Of a stretch of 17,291 nucleotides of DNA, positions 1-7,175 are shown in pieces. The position numbers and the translations under genes were made by a program. The stretch's first letter is position 1. Each line of letters begins with the position of its first letter. Under the pieces are notes generated by a model, which was not told the DNA's origin, searched no databases, and was given only the letters and a program-made list of their open reading frames with translations. Origin of the DNA: an uncultured Eubacteriales bacterium (GTDB taxonomy: Bacteria > Bacillota > Clostridia > Oscillospirales > Oscillospiraceae); NCBI GenBank assembly GCA_900555665.1, contig USLX01000039.1:1-17291 (forward strand), given 5' to 3'.

Positions 1-72
1 CGCTGCGGCGGGGATTCTCCCCCAGTCTGCGCGGAGCGCAGACAGCCCCCTCTACGAAGAGGGGGCCTTTGG
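1..72. repeat. Dispersed hairpin repeat, copy A (cut by the window edge)
   Basis: This is the 3' part of a repeat that also occurs at 4364-4435, with one difference in 72 bases, and at 4552-4622. It holds two stem-loops: GTCTGCGC/GCGCAGAC, and a GC-rich arm CCCCCTCT/AGAGGGGG followed by a few T residues. It lies directly upstream of the first gene. The last arm could act as a weak transcription terminator or RNA-processing site. The unit probably starts before base 1. Confidence 0.85.
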
Positions 73-109
73 ATATAAGCAAAATGGAAGATGAAAGGAG
101 AAAGGTGAA

Positions 110-325
110 ATGGTGGAGGTATTGATCGGGGTAGTGCTGCTGATGATCGGGGGCTTGGGCGGATGGTTTGCCCGGAGACTGATGGAGGCGGCAAAGGAGG
201 GCCGGGGGACGGCCGGGACGGACGCGGCACGGGATCTGGAACGGGTTCGCGCGGAGCGGCAGGCCTTTGAGGCGTTGATGGGATACAATGCGGAGACGGC
301 CTACGGCCTGCGGGGGGAGGAATAA
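110..325 (+). CDS. Small membrane-anchored phage protein, unknown function
   Basis: The product has 71 residues. It has one N-terminal hydrophobic segment (about residues 2-20, rich in V, L, I and G), then a basic turn with two arginines, then a charged, probably helical tail rich in R, E and A. AAAGGAG at 94-100 precedes the ATG by nine bases. Its last codons contain the ribosome site (GGGGGAGGAA) of the portal gene, which starts four bases after its stop, so the two are translationally coupled. Small one-helix proteins often sit near terminase and portal genes in Bacillota phages, usually without a known role. I do not recognise a family. Chance coding is unlikely given the good ribosome site and tight spacing. 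Confidence 0.7.
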   Translation: MVEVLIGVVLLMIGGLGGWFARRLMEAAKEGRGTAGTDAARDLERVRAERQAFEALMGYNAETAYGLRGEE

Positions 326-328
326 GCA

Positions 329-2272
329 ATGTCGGAGAAGAATTGCAGGACAAGGGCCTGGGCGCTCTATGAGAAGGGGCGGCAATACAACAACAGCCTG
401 GTGCCGAACCAGTATCGGCTGGTGAACACGAACATTGATTTCTTTGCGGGCAATCAGTGGCGGAACATTCCACAGACGTCGGCGATGGCACGGCTGCCGA
501 AGCCGGTATTTAACATCATCAAGCGTGTGACGAGTTTGTTCGTGGCGAGCTTGACGAGCGCGGGATGCAAGGTGCAGTTTTCGCCGCTGAGCGACTATGA
601 GGGCGGCGATCTGCGTGCACCGGAGGAGAATGCGGCGGCGTTTGCGACGGCGGAAGTGGAAAATCTGCTGGAAAAATTCAAGATGGAATACCGGCTGCGT
701 GAGGCGCTCTATGACGGGGCGCAGACGGGCGATTACTGCGCACATTTTTGGTGGGATCCGACGGCGGCGCCGTATGGGGAACGCGAAGAGGCGCGCGGCG
801 AGATCCGGATGGAGCTGGTAGACGGGATCAACGTGATGTTTGGCAACCCGAACGACGCAGAGGTGGAGCATCAACCCTATATTCTGATTTTGGGGCGCGC
901 GCCGGTGGAGGAGCTTCGCGAGGAGCTGAGGCTGCGGCACAAAAAGGGAGAGATTACGGCGGACAGCGACGTCGAGGAACAGGTCGGGATCGGCGGAAAG
1001 ACGGAGCTGGAGGCCGGCGGAGAGGAGGATGGGAAGGCGCTTTACGTCTACCTGTACACGAAAACGCCGGTTTGGGAGCCGGTGGTCGACAGGAAGACGG
1101 GCGAGGTTCTGCAGGAGCCGGTTTTTGATAAAAACGGCGAAGTTTTATATGAGGTGGACGAAAAGGGCCAGGTGCTGCTGGATTCGTTTGGCGAGCCGGT
1201 GGTGAAGATGCGGGACATGATGCGGCGTGTGGAGCATGTGCATGTGACGAAGGCGACGCGGGATGCGGTGCTCTTTGAGGATATTGACACGGGGCTGACA
1301 CGCTATCCGATTGCCTGGGGGAACTGGGAAAAGCAGAAAAACCAGTATCACGGTCGGGCTTTGGTGACGGGGCTGGTGCCGAATCAGATTTTTATTAACA
1401 CGATGTTCGCGATGGCAATGCGGCATTTGCAGTTGATGGGCTTTCCGAAGACAGTGTACAATGCGGATCTCATCGGGAACTGGTCGAACGAGATTGGGCA
1501 GGCCATTGGCGTGCGGGGGCTGCAGCCGGGGCAGAGCGTATCGCAGGTGGCGTATAACTTACAGCCGGCGGATATGTCCAACCAGATTCTTACGGTCATT
1601 GACCGGGCCATCTCCTACACGAAGGACTGCATGGGCGCGACGGATGCGCAGCTCGGCAACGTGAAGCCGGATAACACGTCGGCGCTGATGGTGCTGCAGA
1701 GCAATGCGGAAGTTCCGCTGGAGAACATCCGGGCGGGGATTCATGAATGGATGGAGGACATCGGGGCCATCTTGCTGGACATGATGGGGACCTACTACGG
1801 CGAGCGGACGGTGGTTCGTGAGCGCGAGGTGGAGGAACCGGTTTGGGGCGAGGATGGCACACCGGTGATGCGGGACGACGGCCTTCTGCAGACAGAAAAA
1901 GTACGGCGGCGGGTGAAGGAACGGTTCGATTTTGGAAAGTTCCGGGAGATCTGGCTGCGGGTACGGGCAGACGTTGGCGCTGCAAGCCAGTTCTCGGAGA
2001 TTGCGATGACACAGACGCTGGACAATCTGCGGGCGGCAGGAGTGATCGACGTGATCGAGTATCTGGAGCGCGTGCCGGAGCGGCTGATTCCGCGCAAGCG
2101 GGAATTGATCGAAAATCTGCGGATGAAGCAGACAGTGGGAAAGCAGACCAGCGGCGAGGGCGCGGAGCAGATGCTCGGCACGATGAGCTATCAGATGCAG
2201 GGGCGCTATCCGACGCTGCCGCGGGCGACACAGCGGGCGCTGCGGCAGAGAACGGAAGCAAGAAACCGATGA
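329..2272 (+). CDS. Portal protein, P22-like
   Basis: The product has 647 residues, somewhat shorter than the 725 of the P22 portal. Twelve portal subunits would form the ring at one capsid vertex through which DNA is packaged and ejected. The N-terminal region shows the usual pattern of this family: an early aromatic and charged helix, FFAGNQW at about residues 36-42, and a helix reading RLPKPVFNIIKRVTSLF. A long mixed alpha/beta body follows, with QLGNVKPDNTSALMVLQSNA near the later core helices. Residues 252-292 contain short repeated beta-hairpin-like units (DRKTGEVL, DKNGEVL, DEKGQVL), and a shorter similar stretch lies near residues 503-520. The C-terminus is Q/R-rich. It starts four bases after the small membrane gene and is followed by the scaffold-like gene, the standard portal-scaffold-coat order. 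Assignment is by pattern memory and context. Confidence 0.88.
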   Translation: MSEKNCRTRAWALYEKGRQYNNSLVPNQYRLVNTNIDFFAGNQWRNIPQTSAMARLPKPVFNIIKRVTSLFVASLTSAGCKVQFSPLSDYEGGDLRAPEENAAAFATAEVENLLEKFKMEYRLREALYDGAQTGDYCAHFWWDPTAAPYGEREEARGEIRMELVDGINVMFGNPNDAEVEHQPYILILGRAPVEELREELRLRHKKGEITADSDVEEQVGIGGKTELEAGGEEDGKALYVYLYTKTPVWEPVVDRKTGEVLQEPVFDKNGEVLYEVDEKGQVLLDSFGEPVVKMRDMMRRVEHVHVTKATRDAVLFEDIDTGLTRYPIAWGNWEKQKNQYHGRALVTGLVPNQIFINTMFAMAMRHLQLMGFPKTVYNADLIGNWSNEIGQAIGVRGLQPGQSVSQVAYNLQPADMSNQILTVIDRAISYTKDCMGATDAQLGNVKPDNTSALMVLQSNAEVPLENIRAGIHEWMEDIGAILLDMMGTYYGERTVVREREVEEPVWGEDGTPVMRDDGLLQTEKVRRRVKERFDFGKFREIWLRVRADVGAASQFSEIAMTQTLDNLRAAGVIDVIEYLERVPERLIPRKRELIENLRMKQTVGKQTSGEGAEQMLGTMSYQMQGRYPTLPRATQRALRQRTEARNR

Positions 2273-2290
2273 GGGAAAGGAGAAGCAAGG

Positions 2291-2761
2291 ATGGAAGAAC
2301 TGGAAAAGATGGAGCAGGAGGCGCAGGAGGCCATTTTGCCGGAGGGCTATGGCGAGGGCGACGATTATTTTGAGGAAGAGAGCTGGGGAAAGGGTGCACA
2401 GACGCCGGAACCGGCAGAGCAGGCGCAGGAAGAGGAGGAAGGAAATGCGAAGCAGACGAGAGATTTTCGCAGCGAGGCGGAGGAATTTTATACGCGCCAT
2501 CCGGGCTACCAGGGCGGGCAGATGCCGAAGGCTGTATTGGATGCGTGGCTGAGCGGGACGGGGCTCGGAGAGGCGTTTGCTGCATATGAGCGCGGACAGA
2601 GCCGTGCGGAGGCAAGAAGGCTTCAGCACGAAAATCAGGTGCTGCGGCAGAATGCTGCGGCGGCGATGCGCGCGCCGGTACGCGGTGTGGGCGGAGGCGG
2701 AGACACGAAGCAGGAGCCGGAGGATCCGTTTTTGATGGGATTCAGTGATGAGAAGTGGTGA
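2291..2761 (+). CDS. Probable scaffolding protein
   Basis: The product has 156 residues. Its N-terminal half is very acidic (many E, plus Q and A) and probably disordered. A helical segment (about 55-120) contains a heptad-like run ending in LQHENQVLRQNA, which suggests a coiled coil. A glycine linker (GVGGGG) leads to a short acidic tail, EPEDPFLMGFSDEKW. An acidic start, a coiled-coil middle and a short terminal capsid-binding tail are typical of small scaffolds in Bacillota phages, and the position between portal and coat genes is where a scaffold belongs. AAAGGAG at 2276-2282 lies eight bases before the ATG. The function is inferred from composition and position; no catalytic motif is expected. 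A minor head protein is the main alternative. Confidence 0.7.
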   Translation: MEELEKMEQEAQEAILPEGYGEGDDYFEEESWGKGAQTPEPAEQAQEEEEGNAKQTRDFRSEAEEFYTRHPGYQGGQMPKAVLDAWLSGTGLGEAFAAYERGQSRAEARRLQHENQVLRQNAAAAMRAPVRGVGGGGDTKQEPEDPFLMGFSDEKW

Positions 2762-2971
2762 GAGGAGCGGGCGGCCAATGGTCGCCCATACGAACCGTAT
2801 CCGTAAGATGTTGCCTGTCCGCCATCATCAAGATAGCGTGCGGCGCGTAGTTGGATGACGTAAGGTGATTAGGGGCGGGCAAATCAGACCGGGCAAATGA
2901 GTTGTTACATGATGGCGGCACGGTTTGCACTTCTGGTTTTGCACAGCCCTCTTTTCCTTTGGCGGGCGACA

Positions 2972-3004
2972 CCGTTTCCTTTTCTGAAGGAGAAAAGGAA
3001 ATGG
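2972..3004. repeat. Long perfect-arm hairpin in the capsid upstream spacer
   Basis: TTTCCTTTTCT at 2975-2985 pairs perfectly with AGAAAAGGAAA at 2991-3001 across a five-base loop. Two flanking C-G pairs and one G-U pair extend the stem to 14 pairs. No T-run follows, so it is not an ordinary terminator. It may be a repeat remnant or an RNA stability element. Confidence 0.75.
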
Positions 3005-3017
3005 GGTCGCAAAACGC

Positions 3018-3039
3018 GGGCCGATGAGGGCATCGGCCC
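3018..3039. repeat. GC-rich hairpin (GGGCCGATG/CATCGGCCC)
   Basis: Nine-base perfect arms surround an AGGG loop, followed by CCTAC. From memory, similar GGGCCGATG...CATCGGCCCCTAC elements are scattered in intergenic regions of Oscillospirales genomes. It is probably a host-type repeat rather than a phage signal. Confidence 0.65.
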
Positions 3040-3069
3040 CTACTGGGTACGGAGGAAACGTTTTATTTG

Positions 3070-3100
3070 GCAAAGAGGAGGTGTCCGGGGCCTCCTTTGC
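3070..3100 (+). promoter_or_regulatory. Hairpin in the major capsid mRNA leader
   Basis: GCAAA and GGAGG on the left arm pair with CCTCC and TTTGC on the right, with a two-base bulge, 36 bases before the capsid start. The left arm hides an AGGAGG-like sequence that has no ORF behind it. The true ribosome site (AAGGAGGA, 3123-3130) is outside the stem. A role in mRNA stability or processing is a guess. Confidence 0.4.
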
Positions 3101-3136
3101 AATACACAATACTTTTATTTTTAAGGAGGACAAACA

Positions 3137-4270
3137 ATGGCAGGCGGGAAAAATTTGGCTACGAAGTACGCGAACAAGGCGGACGAGCGATTTTCCAAGG
3201 AATCGCAGGCGATGCTGGCGGTGAACAGCGACTTCGAATTTACGGGAGCGAACACCGTGAAGGTCTATTCGATCCCGGTGGTTGCGATGAGCGACTATCA
3301 GAGAAACGGAAGCAGCCGGTATGGCACGCCGAGCGATCTGACGCGCAATGTGCAGACGTTGACGGTGACGAAGGACCGTGCGTTCTCATTTATCATCGAC
3401 AAGGGCGACAAGCTGCAGTCGGAGATGGTATCGGACGCGGGCAAGGCGCTGGCACGGCAGATCCGCGAGGTTTGGGTGCCGGAATTTGACACCTATGTGT
3501 TCCGCGTGCTCGCCGATGCGGCGACCGCAAGCGGAAATACCGATGCGACGGCCGCGACAACGTCCAACGCATACAGTCTGTTTTTGAATGCGATGGAGAA
3601 GCTCGGCAACCAGAATGTGCCGGACAAGGGCAGAGTTTGCTTCTGCTCGTGCAAGTTCGCCAACCTGCTCAAGCAGGACAGTGCGTTTATGCGCTATGGC
3701 GACGCGGCACAGAAGATGCTGATTCGCGGCGTGATCGGCGAAGTGGACGGGTGCAAGATCGTAAAGGTACCGTCCGGGCGGCTGCCGTCGGGGTGCAGCT
3801 TCATTCTGACGCATCCGATGGCGGCGACCGCGCCGCGTCAGCTCGAGGAATACAAGACCCACGACAATCCTCCCGGCATTTCGGGCTGGCTCGTCGAGGG
3901 GCGCGTGATCTACGATTGCTTCGTGCTGGGCGAGAAGCGAAATGCCATCTTCTATCAGGGCGGCGCGGGTGGATTGAAGCAGCTGACCGTTGGCACGGCG
4001 GCGACAAGCAGCGACAAGAGCACGGTGCTCGTCATTCCGGGGCAGCATGATGCCAGCGGCGTGAAGTGGTATTACTGCACGGGCGCGACGGCCTCGGCAC
4101 TGGAGACGGTCACTTATGGCACGGCCATCACGGCGGCGAAGTGGACCGAGCTGGCAGCGGCCAGCGCGGAGATCACGCCGGCGAGCGGCAGCACGGTGAT
4201 CCGTGTGATTGAAGTCGACAAGGACAGCAAGCCGATCGCCGTGGGCGATGCGGTGCTGCATGTGGGCTAA
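3137..4270 (+). CDS. Major capsid protein
   Basis: The product has 377 residues and would be the main shell protein. I expect an HK97-type fold from length, position and sequence style: an early region ending in TVKVYSIPVVAMSDY, a middle with long helices (SDAGKALARQIREVWVPEFD), and a later stretch GWLVEGRVIYDCFVLGEKRNAIFYQGG like the end of the core fold. Residues after about 290 form a T/A/G-rich beta domain that may project outward as a decoration. A CxCxC cluster at residues 168-172 is unusual for a capsid. It has the strongest ribosome site of this block (AAGGAGGA, six bases from ATG), fitting high expression. It is flanked on both sides by repeat-filled spacers. A minor capsid role is unlikely because of the scaffold-coat-adaptor order. 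Confidence 0.85.
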   Translation: MAGGKNLATKYANKADERFSKESQAMLAVNSDFEFTGANTVKVYSIPVVAMSDYQRNGSSRYGTPSDLTRNVQTLTVTKDRAFSFIIDKGDKLQSEMVSDAGKALARQIREVWVPEFDTYVFRVLADAATASGNTDATAATTSNAYSLFLNAMEKLGNQNVPDKGRVCFCSCKFANLLKQDSAFMRYGDAAQKMLIRGVIGEVDGCKIVKVPSGRLPSGCSFILTHPMAATAPRQLEEYKTHDNPPGISGWLVEGRVIYDCFVLGEKRNAIFYQGGAGGLKQLTVGTAATSSDKSTVLVIPGQHDASGVKWYYCTGATASALETVTYGTAITAAKWTELAAASAEITPASGSTVIRVIEVDKDSKPIAVGDAVLHVG

Positions 4271-4286
4271 GAGAGGATGAAATATG

Positions 4287-4305
4287 GGGCGGGCATTGCC
4301 CGCCC
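4287..4305. repeat. Short palindrome GGGCGGGC/GCCCGCCC
   Basis: Eight-base arms surround an ATT loop, 16 bases after the capsid stop codon. No T-run follows, but it directly abuts repeat copy B. It could stop 3' exonucleases after the capsid message, or be one more piece of the composite repeat. Confidence 0.65.
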
Positions 4306-4307
4306 GT

Positions 4308-4435
4308 CGACCTCTCCGGCATTTGCTTCGCAAATGCCAGCTCCCCTTTCAGGGGAGGCATGCCGCTGCGGCGGGGATTCTCCCCCAGTCTGCGCGGAGC
4401 GCAGACAGCCCCCTCTACCAAGAGGGGGCCTTTGG
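4308..4435. repeat. Dispersed hairpin repeat, copy B (complete)
   Basis: This is a full unit of about 128 bases made of consecutive stem-loops: GGCATTTGC/GCAAATGCC, CTCCCC/GGGGAG, GTCTGCGC/GCGCAGAC and GCCCCCTCT/AGAGGGGGC, the last followed by TTT. Copy A shares its last 72 bases with one difference. Copy C is a second near-full unit. It holds no phage gene; ORFs on both strands here only translate the repeat. Confidence 0.88.
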
Positions 4436-4495
4436 GCGGAGCAGAGCCCAGCCCCTACATGCGAGGACGGGAGTGCGGAGGAAAATTGAAGGGGA

Positions 4496-4622
4496 CGACC
4501 TCTCCGGCATTTGCTTTGCAAGCGCCACCTCCCCTTTCAGGGGAGGCAAACCGCTGCGGCGGGGATTCTCCCCCAGTCTGCGCGGAGCGCAGACAGCCCC
4601 CTCTTGGTAGAGGGGGCCTTTG
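4496..4622. repeat. Dispersed hairpin repeat, copy C (complete, last loop inverted)
   Basis: This has the same unit order as copy B. The first arm has drifted but mostly still pairs through a G-U pair. The third arm is unchanged. In the last arm the loop reads CTTGGTAG where copy B has CTACCAAG, which is its exact reverse complement. It ends about 20 bases before the ribosome site of the adaptor gene. The 60 bases between copies B and C show no gene. Confidence 0.88.
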
Positions 4623-4656
4623 AGGAGATAAATCAGAAATGGAAGGAGGAAGTTGG

Positions 4657-5277
4657 ATGACATATGGACAGATGCGGGATCGGATTTTGATGCTGCTCAA
4701 TCAGTATTCGATTGCGGGCGGCAAGATCAAGGTGACATACAACAACCAGGCGGATTATTTGGCACGGGTGCCGGCGGCGGTGAACGATGCGCTGGTGTAT
4801 CTGGCGACGACGGCACGGCGGCTGCGGCAGGTGCGGGAGCTGACGGAGGCGGAACGGATGGGCGCGTGGCGCGTGTTTTCGCTTCCGGAGGACTGCTGGC
4901 AGGTGTGCTCCGGCGGGGTGTTCCGGCTGGGAACGGACGGAAGCGTGGAGCGGACGAACGGATTCCGACTGCTGGGCGAGGATCGGATTGCGGCACCGGA
5001 CATGGCGGGGGACGGGACGTGGATGCTGGAATATTTCCGGTATCCGGCACTGCTGCGGGCGGAGCCGGAGGATGGCGACCGGATCGACTGCCCGGCAGAG
5101 TGCTTGGGCGCGGCGGCCTGCTATGCGGCGGCGCAGCTGGCGGCGCTTGACGATGGAAACTTGCAGGCGACGCTCTACAACGAGTTTGAAAACCGGCTGT
5201 CACGACTCGGGGAACTGCCGAGCGTGAGCCGGGAGGCAATCTGCGATGTATATGGCGGCTGGGAGGCGGTGGAATGA
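4657..5277 (+). CDS. Head-tail adaptor (connector) protein, probable
   Basis: The product has 206 residues from the ATG at 4657. That start is chosen because AAGGAGGA (4643-4650) lies six bases before it; an in-frame ATG at 4639 would add six residues but overlaps this ribosome site. The N-terminal half is helical (MTYGQMRDRILMLLNQYSI, then AAVNDALVYLATTARRLRQV). The middle is a beta region (WRVFSLPEDCWQV, then WMLEYFRYPALL), and the end is an alanine-rich helix (ECLGAAACYAAAQLAAL) plus a final helix. Helical bundle, beta insertion and an LEYFRYP-type strand are the pattern of adaptor proteins that sit below the portal (T7 gp11 or P22 gp4 type). Its stop overlaps the next start in ATGA. The assignment rests on pattern and position, not a unique motif. 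Confidence 0.65.
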   Translation: MTYGQMRDRILMLLNQYSIAGGKIKVTYNNQADYLARVPAAVNDALVYLATTARRLRQVRELTEAERMGAWRVFSLPEDCWQVCSGGVFRLGTDGSVERTNGFRLLGEDRIAAPDMAGDGTWMLEYFRYPALLRAEPEDGDRIDCPAECLGAAACYAAAQLAALDDGNLQATLYNEFENRLSRLGELPSVSREAICDVYGGWEAVE

Positions 5278-7175
5278 GCTTTCGCGGCATTGCACGCTAT
5301 GGTGGCGTGCGCAGTCCGTATCTGAGCAGGCCGGCAGCGAAGCGCGAATATGTGGTCGACTATGCGCGGCTGGATGGGGGCTTGAATTTATGGGACCTCG
5401 ACTACCGGATGGGGCGGAATGAGAGCCCGGAGATGGAGAATCTCTGGTGGCGCGACGGCGTGCTGTGCTGCCGGGACGGGCAGAACGCCTGCGATGGCGT
5501 GGATGAGGACGGCAAAAAGGCCGGGCCGGGCGTCGGGTATGCGGCAAGCAATGGACAGTTCCACGGGATGGAGTTTTTCCACATCGGGGCGTGCATCTAC
5601 TATGGAGACCCGGGGCAGGAGGACATGACGCTTACCAAGCTCTGCGAGGGGATTCCGGAGGTGCGGGGGACGTTCTTTCAGTACGACGGGGCGCTCTATT
5701 ATAAGACAAAGGGCTGCTTCCAGAAGATCACGAAGGGCGAGACGTTCGAGGCGGCGGATGTGGCGGGCTATGTCCCCGTTATTGTGCTCAATGCCGACCC
5801 GGCGACGGGTTCCGGAGACCTCTATCAGCCGGAAAACCGGCTGGCCGACGGAAAGACCGTGTGGTACAACGCGAAGGAAGGTGTGAAGGAATACCATCTG
5901 CCGGTGCAGGATGTGGCGGCGGTGACGAAGGTCGAAGTGGACGGTGCGGAAAAGACCGTGGAGACGGATTACACGGTCGATCTGGAAAAGGGCACGGTGA
6001 CATTCACGTCGGCCCCGTCGGTGACGAATCCGCCGACGAACAACACCGTGAAGATCACCTACACGAAGGAGAACACGGCGGCGAAGAAGGCCGTGATGGA
6101 CTGCCGGTATGCAATCGTGTATGGCGGCGGGGACTCGGTGGTGCTGGTGCTGGCTGGATCGGAGGAACAGCCGAACGCCTATTTCTGGAACGGGAATCAT
6201 ACCGTGATGGACGCGGCGTATTTTCCGGTGCAGCACTACAATCTTGCGGGCGACCGGGCCGAAGCCGTGACGGGATTCGGCGTGCAGAGCGGATTTCTGA
6301 TGATCTTCAAGGAGCATTCGGTCGGACGGGCGGAGCTGTCCACAAGCGAAATTGACGGGCGGGCATATCTGACGCTGAACTACACGAACGTGAACAGCGA
6401 GACGGGATGTGACCTGCCGTGGACAATTAAACTGGTGGAGAACAATCTGGTGTTCTGCAACCGGGAGCAGGGTGTGCACATTGTAAAGAGCACGACGCCA
6501 GCACTGGAGAACAACATCGAATCGATCAGCCGGAACGTGAACGGAACGGCGGAGCGGCGCGGTTTGCTCTACGATGTGCGAAAAGCGGGCGATGTGTGTG
6601 CGTGCGACGACGGGGATCGATACTGGCTGGCGGCGAATGGGCATGTGTATGTGTGGGACTATGTGCTGTCGTCGGCGGGCAAGCCGAGCTGGTTCTACTT
6701 CACGAACATCCGGGCTGCGGCGTTCTTCCTCGCGGACGAGACGGTGCATCACCTGAGTCCTTCAGGCCGGGTGACGCGGATGGAACGGACGTATGCCGAC
6801 TACAACGGGCCGATTGACAAGGTATACCGGTTCGCGACGCAGCACTTTGGGAGCTATGACCGGCTGAAGGATGTGCGGCGGGTGGTATTTCAGACGCGAT
6901 CGGACACGGACACGGCGATCCGCATCACGTACAAGAGCGACTATGAGACGCGGCAGGATCTGACGGACATCGCAAGCTTCAGCTGGCGGCTCTGCCCGCG
7001 GGATCTGACGCACCGGTATCTGGGTGTGCCGCAGTTTGCGCTGACGGCGGTACGGAGGCCGGGATGCCGCCATGTGCGGCATTTCACGATGACGCTGGAA
7101 AACCATGAGGCGTTCCGCGATATGTCGCTGGTGGGGGCGCAGATCTACTACAACTACCAAGGGAGGGATCGATGA
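5274..7175 (+). CDS. Large tail stabilisation or nozzle-type protein, probable beta-propeller
   Basis: The product has 633 residues, overlapping the adaptor stop by four bases. The start contains DGGLNLWDLDYRMGRNESPE, then ENLWWRDGVL, a motif set common at the N-terminus of phage beta-propeller proteins that plug or extend the portal channel (P22 gp10 DNA-stabilisation or T7 gp12 nozzle type). The rest is nearly all short beta strands with aromatic and glycine turns, for example GALYYKTKGCFQKI, VYVWDYVLSSAGKPSWFYFT and HHLSPSGRVTRMERTY, consistent with propeller blades. A possible inserted beta domain (about residues 190-265, with DYTVDLEKGTVTFTSAP) looks Ig-like. It lies between adaptor and fibre genes, as expected for a short-tail component. 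It could instead be a fibre-binding hub protein. Confidence 0.6.
   Translation: MSFRGIARYGGVRSPYLSRPAAKREYVVDYARLDGGLNLWDLDYRMGRNESPEMENLWWRDGVLCCRDGQNACDGVDEDGKKAGPGVGYAASNGQFHGMEFFHIGACIYYGDPGQEDMTLTKLCEGIPEVRGTFFQYDGALYYKTKGCFQKITKGETFEAADVAGYVPVIVLNADPATGSGDLYQPENRLADGKTVWYNAKEGVKEYHLPVQDVAAVTKVEVDGAEKTVETDYTVDLEKGTVTFTSAPSVTNPPTNNTVKITYTKENTAAKKAVMDCRYAIVYGGGDSVVLVLAGSEEQPNAYFWNGNHTVMDAAYFPVQHYNLAGDRAEAVTGFGVQSGFLMIFKEHSVGRAELSTSEIDGRAYLTLNYTNVNSETGCDLPWTIKLVENNLVFCNREQGVHIVKSTTPALENNIESISRNVNGTAERRGLLYDVRKAGDVCACDDGDRYWLAANGHVYVWDYVLSSAGKPSWFYFTNIRAAAFFLADETVHHLSPSGRVTRMERTYADYNGPIDKVYRFATQHFGSYDRLKDVRRVVFQTRSDTDTAIRITYKSDYETRQDLTDIASFSWRLCPRDLTHRYLGVPQFALTAVRRPGCRHVRHFTMTLENHEAFRDMSLVGAQIYYNYQGRDR

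Larger units (their letters stand above)
2762..3136. other. Structured non-coding spacer between scaffold and capsid genes
   Basis: These 375 bases have no convincing gene. They hold several hairpins: GGGCGGCC/GGTCGCCC (2769-2787), an inverted pair CCGCCATCAT (2819-2828) and ATGATGGCGG (2909-2918), a long U/A-rich hairpin (2972-3004), a GC hairpin (3018-3039) and a hairpin in the capsid leader (3070-3100). The look is that of host-type intergenic repeats placed inside a phage operon. I found no convincing promoter, although a strongly expressed gene follows. Small ORFs on both strands here are translations of the repeats. Confidence 0.7.

Noticed and set aside
1559..2629. Long minus-strand reading frame of 356 codons opposite the portal and scaffold genes
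   Set aside because: It is arginine, leucine and histidine rich with no domain pattern and lies wholly opposite well-supported genes. It is a high-GC shadow frame.
2762..3136. Promoter for the capsid gene
   Set aside because: I found no pair of -35 and -10 elements with good spacing. Hairpins and AT-rich stretches alone are not enough.
4308..4622. Possible CRISPR array or att site
   Set aside because: Only two units adjoin, each made of several different palindromes, with one 60-base gap and no regular spacers. There is no cas gene or integrase in the window.
4173..4700. Several ORFs on both strands across the spacer after the capsid gene
   Set aside because: They translate the hairpin repeats. 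Similar repeat-derived peptides are often wrongly annotated in this host group.
5388..6752. Minus-strand frame of 454 codons opposite the large tail protein
   Set aside because: Shadow frame of a GC-rich gene; composition is R/H/V-rich without recognisable motifs, and no ribosome site was seen.
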